Assembly: GCA_024516035.1 (NCBI GenBank)
Contig: CM044957.1
Span: forward strand, 19,739,031-19,803,030
Direction: 5' to 3'
From: Bactericera cockerelli
Lineage: Eukaryota; Arthropoda; Insecta; Hemiptera; Triozidae
DNA length: 64,000 nucleotides
Under the pieces are notes generated by a model that had not been told where the DNA came from, did no database searches, and saw only the letters and a program-made list of their open reading frames with translations. Both the position numbers and the translations under genes were made by a program. Shown here one piece after another: positions 55,346-64,000 of the stretch; position 1 is the stretch's first letter; every line of letters starts with the position of its first letter.

Positions 55346-57090
55346 AGGTAATTACAGGTATTTTGTGCAACGTGGCTCTGCTCATGAATTATTCATCACA
55401 CGGCCTCACATCATGCATAATGCATAATACTGCATGTCACGCGTAGCTGATAATAATTAGGAACACACAAATGTCATGTAATGCATCCCTTTCTATAAAA
55501 GGAAATTATTTTAAAATTATATAATTGAAAAAAAGACAGTAGATTTTCTTATCTTTTTATTAAAAAATGATTCTCATGTGTCTTATTGAAATACAATGAT
55601 TCGTTATCGTTACTGTGTTTGTGATTTGTTCAAACTCTTAAAACAAATCCTACAATCTAAGTCCTATTTTTTATGTATATATAATTATATAAAAAAATGG
55701 GACATAGTTTGTATAATAATATAATATTATATAAAACAAGATGGCCTACCCCAAGCATCCAGCTCTCGTGACCTTTGAAGCGTTCGCAGAGGCAATATAG
55801 GTGAAATCGTACAGTTTGACTTTCGACATTTTGATTGCCGGGGATGTCGTGCTGAAAATTTATACCCTGGCCGACGATATAATGAAGGTTAGAGTGGATC
55901 TTACCCCGCCCTTCAGTATAACCTTTAGCAAATTATTCGTCCTTCCTTGTGCTTCTTAGCACGACTATCAAGCTATTTTTCGTTTCAGTCTCGAATTAAA
56001 AAGTTTTGCTCAACCTTCAGGTCGATGGCTAAGTAGTAATAAGTTAGGTATTGTTCATTTCTTCGTTTCATTATTATCTTTTGTAGGTTATGGTAGAGAG
56101 GTAAGAGTGGTCAGTAGTGAAAGAAATAGATGCGAAACATTACCAAAGGAGATAAAAATGCAATGCCAAATATGGACACAATATTTCCTCGTGATAGCTT
56201 CACATTGTACACAATAGGTACTAATTTTAATGTTTTATACTAAATCACTTGTATCTCCAAAACCACTTAACCGATTTTCTTCAATTTTGTTTTATATGGT
56301 AGAATACTGTTTTTCCTACATTCTAGAATCTATTAAATAAAAAAATCTGTATCGGTAAGTCGTAGACCTTTTGTCCAGAAATGTTAACTTCTAAAAAACC
56401 GCCCGAAAAAAAAAAAAAATACCTTCTCTCGGTAATAGAAAGTAAAAAAAAATATGATAAATTACTATGATTCACAACTTAGGTACTATAAATAATTATG
56501 TAGTACACAACTAAAGGCAGAACATTTCATTAATTAGTTGCCTGTTATGAAAAATGAGTTTTGGAAGGAGAAAAGTTCAGCAACTTTTAAAACTTACTAT
56601 TTTTTAGTTGCCAAACAAGAGAAACTTGGCAAGTGTAAATTAAAAGAACAGACCTCGGCGGTGGGGTTCAATGACCTTAGATGAGAGAAAAAGATTAAAG
56701 TAGTTGAACACAATGAAATTTGAAACCTAATCATTTCTATACCTATACCAGATATACCGACATATTCATGATGTATTATACATGGGTAATTCGGTATACA
56801 TATTTCTTTTGGTAGCTTTCGAATACCTTGCACTCCAGGTGACCTGGGTTCGAATCCCGAATTTCGATAAATATTATATTTTCCCTAGCCTAAGTGAACA
56901 AGTTAAGTTTGTAATCTATTTTCCCTACTGTCTTGGTTTACCAGTATGTAATCATTTCACTTGCTTTGGCTCTGATTCCCAAACCAAATAGTTACTAAAC
57001 ATAATAATATATCATTTACTAGATATTGATAAGGAGAGTTAGCATATAACTAAAATTTAAATTTAGATTTAATTGAGACTTTTAAAATGA

Positions 57091-57133
57091 GCAACCCCCT
57101 CGAAGTAATACCCTGTAGTTCCGAGGGGGTTAC
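57091..57133. repeat. short perfect hairpin
   Basis: AACCCCCTCG(AA) and (TT)CCGAGGGGGTT pair around a loop of about 15 bases. It is isolated and followed by a short A run. It may be a decayed mini-MITE. Confidence 0.6.
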
Positions 57134-57149
57134 ATTGCTTAAAAAAAGG

Positions 57150-57320
57150 TTTTGGATCCCGGCTGGGTCGATTTTTTTTTCCGCTCTGTATTTTGGATTA
57201 CAGGGCCTACCCTAGCCTCTTGAGGACAATTGGGTTAGTTGTAAAGAGGACAACAACCAGTCGTTCTGGCATCACGAGATCGATATTGGTCGAGGATGGT
57301 TGTGAATGATGCATTAGCAG
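57150..57320 (+). repeat. SINE family 5 fragment
   Basis: It starts with TTTTGGATCCCGGCTGGGTC, a decayed B-box end, followed by CTCTGTATTTTGGATTACAG and GAGGACAACAACCAGTCG. Compare 63500-63600 and 29650-29745. Confidence 0.5.
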
Positions 57321-58061
57321 TAGTTCTCGTAATGTCTATGCTAACTGTTAAAAAATTGACATAATAACGCAAATTAATTGCACTTTATCTCTATTTTTAA
57401 TAGAATAAATTTCCAAATCCGTGACTGGCCTCGATAACACATTATATTATTACATACATAGGTATAAAATCATTAACAAGTCATCGCTGTATATACGCTA
57501 TGGTCAGCTTAGAATACACTCCTGTAGTGAAATTCAATAAAGCAGCTAGTTACTTTTCTGTTATTATATATCCACCCTGAGAAAGTCAGTTATAAAGACG
57601 TCGGAACCGAGAAACGGCCAGAAGGAATTGTGGATCTATAAATAAACGAAATTAACGAGCAATAAATTGCACATTCGGGTTATTCGAGTCAGCAGATTTC
57701 TGAAGCGATGGCGTGGTGAAATTAATGAGGCCGGGAAATATAAGGTCTTAACATGAGACCTTGAAAAAAAGGTGACGTATTTTTCTCTTCCTTTTCAATG
57801 CCTCTAGTAATGTATTGACATCCTTCGATAACAGGCATCTCGTGATCAATATTAAATTGTGATTGTCAAGTAAGTTAAGTTACTCGTAGATAGGTAAATT
57901 TAATATAGACATTTTCAATTAGTGCACTTATGATGTCAAATTGAGCAAATTTTTACTTTCTATTATCTACCTATTAGGTATAGAAAGTATTGTTTTCGGT
58001 CGTTTTTTTCGAGATTGAGCTGATGATATTTCTGGACGAGAGTTATATTTTCACAAAGAAG

Positions 58062-58130
58062 CGTGGCGCAAGAGGTAGAGCTGTGCGTATTACTCCGATA
58101 TCCGTGGGTTCAATCCCACTCCACCACAAA
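58062..58130 (+). repeat. tRNA-like segment
   Basis: GTGGCGCAAGAGGTAGAGCT gives an A-box region, and GTGGGTTCAATCCCAC a B box with a perfect 5-bp T stem. The acceptor ends pair weakly (GTGG with CCAC). It is followed by AAAACAATTTTTTT. It is more likely a SINE head than a working tRNA gene. Confidence 0.5.
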
Positions 58131-59902
58131 ACAATTTTTTTTTGTTTTTATTTCTTTTAATTAGATTTTTTAATTTTACAGTCTAATTTCTTTGTAAAAT
58201 TTTATATAAAAAAACTGCTGAAGTTTTGGGTAGTAAAAAGTCGTGTGTTCATACCAGTTTATTGCTACTCTAATCGTACACTCAGAGGCATGGCCGTATT
58301 TATAGTCACTAACTTGGTGAAGTACGAATATGTACATAATCCCATGAGAACCATCTCTTGAAAAGTGCACGAGAACATAAAGCGGCCTGGCTCATAACAT
58401 CTCACATTAAACTATTTTTATGAAGCACGTGTCTTCTCAGACAATCTGTCTCCCCGGCTTAACAACTTCCAGCCTTGATGCCCTTGATCACTACCTCCTA
58501 ATCGTCTTATAATATCCCACAATCCTCTCCATTTGATAATGTTGAGGCTTTTAAAGGCCTTCGTTTATGTCCTTGAGGATTTAGATCTGAATATTTGAGA
58601 CACCAATACATACATACCTACATACCAGAAGTAACTCAGTAAGTTTATCAAGCTCAGTAGTTGTGTAGCTAGCGCAGTGGGCACGATGGGTTCGACTCCT
58701 AGATATATTAAAAAAAATAGTTTTTGTTTTAGGCGAGCAACTATCTTTGTGAAAAAAATTCATTATTGTTTAACATCAAGCTCGCCGGTAGGCGAGCGCT
58801 CGTCAAGTAGCGCCAGCCAACCGGCCTATATTAACACGAAACAGAGTTTATATGTATTTTGTTTTATTGTTTTCGCACACCTCCCGCTAACTTTTATCGA
58901 TTTTTATTTCAAATTCATAATTAAACGCGAAAATAGATTGTGTTTCACGAAAGCGCGAGGTTCCTACGATCAGTTAAAGTCGTTTTCTGGCCACGCCGAA
59001 AATCTTAAATTTCATGAAAATATTCATACAGGTTTTTTTTTTTTCAGACCAATTTTCTGTCAAGCGTACAGCAATGTGTGCTTGTCGTGGAAAGACGTGA
59101 GCTACGTTTTTGAATAGGGAATTTTTATCTCTGCATACCTTTTATAGTTTCAAGTATTTATTTTTTATAGGATAGGAGATATAGCCTTCTAAAAAAAAAA
59201 GCGGAAAGTTGCACAGAGCCGCCCCTGGTTATCTTGGAGCTGCGATTCTGGTATTTTTCTAAAGGCCTTACCATAGGAAAAAATATAAAAATATAACGAA
59301 ATTATTACACTGGACCTAACTTGAGTTATAGCCTTTGAAAGGAATACTTATTTTGGAGCCCAGAGCCGTCTATTGTTATTCAAGAGATGTATTTCTGGTG
59401 TTTTTAGAAAGGTCTAGTCAAAGGGAATGAGATCACTTAATTTCAGATGGTTGAAACAAGTAGAAAAGTCTTTAAAGCCCTCTAAAGGAATATCTATAAT
59501 GAACCCTGGAGCCACGCCTAGTTATCCCAAGTTGATGACTGAAGCTTCTTTCTAAAGGTCTAATTACGCAGAATCATACAACGATGTAAATAAAATTTTA
59601 GAAAAATCAGCGACAGTGTGAGACATAAAAAGAAAAAACTGAATTTTGATTTATGAGAGTTACAAAAAATCTTCGCCTCACATATAACTTAAAATACGGG
59701 TGGGATATAATCGTCATTGCTTCATCCAAGCTGCCAGCAGACCGTTTTATCAGAAAGGGAACAATAACGTTCTATAACTTCATTCAAAGATTTCTACATC
59801 AGGAGGTAAACTAGGTCTATATTATTAGAAGTGTATAAAATATTGGCCAGTAAGAAGAAAAATATTCATGTAGATCAAAACAATGATAAATTATAATAAA
59901 AT

Positions 59903-60900
59903 ATCCCCCAAAAAATATCACTTCGTGACATAAAAAAGTCCCGCCAAGTCGTTCCCCAAAAAAATATTTCAGTTCCCAAATTCATCCCTCCCTCCCTTCC
60001 CAAAAAATATATTAGTTATTTGTGACCTCCCCCCAAAAAATTATTGAAATCAATTTATGGCCCCGCCTTTTATTCATTCACCTAAGTGCAACAGTATACT
60101 TATTAATAGCCTCCCCTCTCTCTTTCTTCTAATGTCCTCTTTCTTTTGTTCCTTATTGCATGTTGGAATGTTTCCTTTACAAACTCAGAACTTAAGTCTT
60201 ATTTCCTTGCTCCTTTCACCGACTTGGGCTCTTGGCGGAGTACCACTAACTGGGAATATTTTTTTTTAAATCTAATAGACAGTGCTATTTTGAAAGAATT
60301 AAAAAGAGATAATTTAACATAATGGTTCTTATGGAGAACAGGAAATGAGAAGTCTAGCCGACCGCGACCCAAGGATGCATTATCTGTATCTAAGTCGCAA
60401 AATATCTGCCACCAACGAGAATTGGACCATCAGAACAAGTCACGATTCCGGCTCATTTCCAAGGAACACATGTTTACATAATATATGTCTACATTTATAT
60501 ATAATCTTAGAAAAAAACCAAGACATCAGTTCCTTTGGCTAAGAACGGACCTGCTTGGTGGTACTCCGCCAAGAGCCCAAGTCGGTGAAAGGAGCAAGGA
60601 AATAAGACTTAAGTTCTGAGTTTGTAAAGGAAACATTCCAACATGCAATAAGGAACAAAAGAAAGAGGACATTAGAAGAAAGAGAGAGGGGAGGCTATTA
60701 ATAAGTATACTGTTGCACTTAGGTGAATGAATAAAAGGCGGGGCCATAAATTGATTTCAATAATTTTTTGGGGGAGGTCACAAATAACTAATATATTTTT
60801 TGGGAAGGGAGGGAGGGATGAATTTGGGAACTGAAATATTTTTTTGGGGAACGACTTGGCGGGACTTTTTTATGTCACGAAGTGATATTTTTTGGGGGAT
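59903..60900. repeat. 344-bp near-identical inverted duplication
   Basis: Left arm 59903-60246 and right arm 60558-60900 are reverse complements; by eye the only difference is one C in a C run (six versus five) near 60031. The spacer is 60247-60557 (311 bp) and contains no supported gene. Each arm carries the same 63-codon frame on opposite strands (MAPPFIHSPKCNS start), which is not supported as a gene. Arms begin ATCCCCCAAAAAATATCAC and end CTTGGCGGAGTACCAC. No short target duplication is obvious. Confidence 0.95.
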
Positions 60901-61114
60901 CTTATAACTTTTTGTAGTGGCCCTGTATAGGTGTGGGGTGAATGATACATGTTGTTTCAATATAAAACTATTTAACATATTAAATAATGACTTTAAAGGA
61001 ACAAGTGTTGATAAATGAAACAGTTTGAATGTGAAGATAAAGATTTTAGTTTGATATTCATACCTAAGCACAGTATCCTTCTCCAAATTATTCTTTCACC
61101 TAAAAAGTAGATAT

Positions 61115-61590
61115 GCGACTTTTGACTCATCTGGGAGAGTGATAATATACTAGATACTGAATATCTATACACCAACTTTTTTCTGAGCTCTGAAAATGAT
61201 CCTTTTCCCAATTAAGGGCCAAATGTCCCTTTTAGGATAATAGAACAATAAAAAAGCACACCTACCACTCACGAGAAAAAAATTTGCCATCGTTTGTGAA
61301 AATCGGTCAAGTAGTTTTGGCTGTAGAGCGGTCAACGTGAAAGAAGAATCAGAAAATGATGAAAAAAATGACGTTTTTAAAGTTTGGTTTTCTCCAACTT
61401 AACTCAAACGATTTTGATGGTTCTTTTTTCAAAGCTTGTCTTTATCGTGCCCCAATCTATATTTATTTATAGTCCGAGTTCCTTCATCACTTGTACTTTT
61501 TTTCCTACAACTACAAGAATTGTGCTAATTTTGCTCTGGCGTATAACCTCACTTAGTGAGTTCGTTGTCACTGTGTTCGGTTAATTATGT
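61115..61590 (+). repeat. dispersed repeat G, copy 1
   Basis: It shares TTCTGAGCTCTGAAAATGAT, GTAGTTTTGGCTGTAGAGCG, GGTCAACGT and AACTTAACTCAAACGATTT with 63003-63450, in the same orientation. It ends TTCGGTTAATTATG. The family is not identified; the phrasing of GAAAATCGGTCAAGTAGTTT is typical of abundant insect repeats. Confidence 0.7.
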
Positions 61591-61828
61591 TTTAAAGAAG
61601 GTAAGATAACAAGCGAGACCCTCCCTCAAGTCGAAGAACGATTAGAGAGATAGTCCGGGTTATTCTAAAATTAATCCCGTTTCATAAATTGGCACTGTGT
61701 CACAGATTTTTACAAGGATGCTGTGTGGTGCCATTCATTTTATCCAGATGGGCCCCTCAACTGGTTCAAATAGTGGGTACACCCTGAACATATTTCCTTA
61801 ATTTATGTCAGATATAATAATAAGGACT

Positions 61829-62222
61829 TTTAAGTCCCATTATTCCAGCAGTATGCCCAAGATGTATTATTATGAGGTAAAAATCCCAAATGGGAGGATA
61901 ACTATGTATTTTTACAATTAATTTCTGTGAAAGAATACTGAGAACGAAGCTTATTGTGTTGAGTAATAAATGTATAAATATATTTTTTTTTTACTGTTAA
62001 TTTTTTATTTTATATTATAAATGAGGTACAAGACAACCCACAACAAAAAGGTTAATAGTACCTCATAAACTCACTAAATTTAATGTAAATTATGTAAAAC
62101 TAAAACAAGTAAAGAGTATTTTGTTTTAAAAAAAATCACATGTCTCATCTCGAACCCTCGGACCTCTAGCATCTCCAGCTTTTCACAGTGCCGCCTTAAC
62201 CACTGAGCTAACTGGACTGTCG
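61829..62222 (-). repeat. SINE family 4 copy split by an insertion
   Basis: The body part (AAGTCCCATTATTCCAGCAG to CCCAAATGGGAGGATAACT, 61829-61905) and the head part (CTCGAACCCTCGGACCTCTA, GTGCCGCCTTAACCACTGAG, 62140-62222) match the contiguous SINE at 21590-21745. About 235 bp of AT-rich sequence lies between them here. That one element was split is inference. Confidence 0.55.
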
Positions 62223-62749
62223 ACATTTTCCCGTGGTGTTTGCAACATATAAAAGCTTCAATTTATTTTACTTTGTATAATAATATTTTTAGCGGCCAGT
62301 GAAAGAAATATTTACTAGAGAGAATTGGATAGGGAGGAAAAAGCCTTTCACTTCCTATGTACCTAACATTCCTAATTAGGAATAGGTATTAGGTAGTGTA
62401 GGGGCTTTTAAAAAGTTTTCTATGAAACTTCTACATTTCCCACTTAAAAAGGTCGCCAAATATTTATGACATTCAAGTTACACATACATTATGTAACATT
62501 GGGTACTAGAGATTTTTTTTACATTTTTGAACCTAATATACCTAACCAACATTTTAGAAGAAAAAAAAAATCTTGTCTTTTTCACTCCTTGGGCATTACA
62601 GGTTTATTATAGCTATGTATGTATGAAATTATTTGTAGTCAAGCACAAGGCCTCTTCACAAATTTTGTGGGTAGCGCAGCATTACTAAGAGCCTCCTTTA
62701 CTTTTCAAATTCTATTACATTTTATTTTAACTCTGGTAATGCCGTCACT

Positions 62750-62908
62750 GGTCGTTACTTATTCAGTAACTACTCATTTTTCCTCACGAGGTATGAGTGG
62801 ACCCCAAACACCCAAGTAAAGTGCAGAAAAATTCCTGCCCAGCTGGGGATCGAATACAGGCTACCATGCGTGGTAAGCTTAGCGCGCTAACTCACTCAGC
62901 ACCGGCGA
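62750..62908 (-). repeat. SINE family 5, minus copy
   Basis: Minus strand: CGCCGGTGCTGAGTGAGTTA and GTATTCGATCCCCAGCTGGG form a tRNA-like head, followed by TTCTGCACTTTACTTGGGTG and GGGGTCCACTCATACC. Confidence 0.55.
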
Positions 62909-63002
62909 CAATTTATGGGTTAGTATACCTTTATACAATTTCACATCGGGACATGTGGATTGAAAGGTTTGTGAATGAATAGGTATATACATAATAAACT
63001 AG

Positions 63003-63450
63003 ATTAAATATCTATACTCCAATGTTATTCTGAGCTCTGAAAATGATCCTTTTCCTAATTAACGGCCAAATGGTAGCTTTTGGGATAATGAAACCATAAA
63101 AAGGCACACCTACCACCCAGAAGAAAAAAAATGAGCAATCGTTCATGAAAATCGGTCCAGTAGTTTTGGCTGTAGAGCGGTCAACGTCAAAGAAGAAGCA
63201 GAATTTTTTGAAAAAAATGACGTTTTTACAGTGTGTAATTGACCAACTTAACTCAAACGATTTCGATGTTTCTTTTTTAAAAGCTTGTCTATTATCGTGC
63301 CCCAATCTGTATATGTAGTTCAATTTCCTTCATCACTTGTACTTTTTCTCCTACAACTACACGAAATGTGCTACTTATGCTGTCGCGTATAGTATACTCT
63401 TGGTAGCGCGCGAACTATTTCGATTGACTTGGCGGGTCGGAGCGCTACCG
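63003..63450 (+). repeat. dispersed repeat G, copy 2
   Basis: It is the second copy of the repeat at 61115-61590, diverged by scattered substitutions and indels (for example AATTAACGGCCAAATGGTAG in place of AATTAAGGGCCAAATGTCCC). It continues into GGCGGGTCGGAGCGCTACCG, which is absent from copy 1. Confidence 0.7.
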
Positions 63451-63479
63451 CGCTCCTTAATTATGTATTGAGCAGGCTC

Positions 63480-63600
63480 TGTGGTCGTCGACTGGTGTAG
63501 GTAAAACACAAAGTTTGCAAGGTGGCCTGGGTTCGAATCCCGGCTGGGTAGAATTTTTTTTTTACTCTGTACTTTGGATGTCCGGTTTTCCCGTGAGAAA
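63480..63600 (+). repeat. SINE family 5, 3' copy
   Basis: GCCTGGGTTCGAATCCCGGC is a canonical B box, followed by a T run and ACTCTGTACTTTGGATGTCC. The A-box part (TCGACTGGTGTAGGTAAAAC) is weak. Confidence 0.6.
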
Positions 63601-64000
63601 AAAAACAGAAGTTGGTAGTTTGAGTCAACCTCCTATGACCGTTTAATTTCGAACGAAGTGAGTATGGTTCTCGATCAACATTGATTTGTCACAATCTAAT
63701 TATCCATCTACCTATGTTTGTAACATGATATAAGTTGCATGTTTTGACCAATCGAGCTGAAATTTTCAGGGTATATTCCATGAATATAATGCTTGCTTAT
63801 TAATTTATAATTATTAATTGTATATCTAGTATAATTTCTCACTTCTTCTGTTTATATCTACTGATTATGCTGAAATGACACCATGTTTAGCAACTCGAAG
63901 TTAGGCAAATATATGGGTCAACATTTCTTAGAGTCATAGTAAGAGGCACTTTCAGAACATACAATAATACTCGGCACTTTAATTTCCCTCTTTATTTTGC
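63601..64000. other. window end, nothing recognised
   Basis: AT-rich DNA with no gene, repeat or RNA signal that I can support. Confidence 0.4.

Larger units (their letters stand above)
53763..59902. other. repeat-rich region downstream, no recognised gene
   Basis: It contains a MITE (54594-54724), a Helitron-like element (54965-55345), a small hairpin (57091-57133), SINE fragments (56840-56870, 57150-57320, 58062-58130, 58660-58710) and AT-rich DNA. The stretch just after 53763 should hold the promoter of the CCDC13-like gene. Open frames are short and without domains. Confidence 0.4.
61591..63002. other. intergenic with SINE pieces
   Basis: It holds a SINE family 4 body (61829-61905), a family 4 head on the minus strand (62140-62222) and a family 5 SINE on the minus strand (62750-62908). 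No gene was recognised. Confidence 0.4.

Noticed and set aside
58062..58130. Possible functional tRNA gene
   Set aside because: The T arm is good but the acceptor stem is weak, no clean anticodon arm can be drawn, and tRNA-like SINE heads are common here.
58677..59117. 146-codon open frame, plus strand
   Set aside because: It starts in a tRNA-like SINE segment (GATGGGTTCGACTCC) and runs through AT-rich DNA; no domain, hydrophobic parts are composition-driven.
60057..60747. Matching 70- and 73-codon frames on opposite strands
   Set aside because: They are the same sequence in the two arms of the inverted duplication; there is no independent evidence of coding.

Overview
The window looks like a stretch of an AT-rich, repeat-laden arthropod (most probably insect) nuclear genome. 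The evidence is spliced genes with GT-AG introns, a neuropeptide-type GPCR whose best match by memory is the insect SIFamide receptor, an HP1-like chromoshadow protein, and many eukaryotic mobile elements: a non-LTR retrotransposon, mariner/Tc1, hAT, tRNA-derived SINEs, MITEs and foldback elements. I cannot name the species or order.

Only four host genes can be supported. (1) 426-3550, minus: a five-exon gene, fully reconstructable (219 aa), with a C-terminal chromoshadow domain and no chromodomain. (2) 4706-6887, plus: the last four exons of a single-pass membrane protein, giving its transmembrane helix and cytoplasmic tail; its ectodomain lies outside the window or was not recognised. Its stop codon lies in the first unit of a 29-bp minisatellite of about 19 copies. 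(3) 41639-42095, plus: the first coding exon of a class A GPCR (N-terminus, TM1, TM2), ending at a good splice donor. No later exon was recognised in the remaining 22 kb. (4) 52341-53762, minus: a single-exon 473-aa coiled-coil protein resembling CCDC13. It probably sits antisense within the first intron of the GPCR gene.

Most of the rest is mobile DNA. By region: a PIF/Harbinger-like MITE (3362-3490), a 155-bp MITE (7811-7965), a full SINE with an 18-bp target duplication (9474-9825), a 5'-truncated but open I-group LINE with a target duplication (11881-15209), a non-autonomous hAT element with an 8-bp duplication and internal minisatellites (17201-18545), an internally deleted mariner (19686-20605), a Tc1 remnant split by a SINE (23100-23490), a mariner-like MITE with 112-bp inverted repeats (23803-24482), two related foldback elements (25052-25551 and 39001-39495), a 160-bp satellite array inside a Helitron-like dispersed element (25610-27120, relatives at 38146-38531 and 54965-55345), several small palindromic MITEs, and a near-identical 344-bp inverted duplication around a 311-bp spacer (59903-60900).

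No operon, CRISPR array, rRNA gene or convincing functional tRNA gene was seen. tRNA-like segments are heads of SINEs. No virus-derived or toxin gene was recognised.
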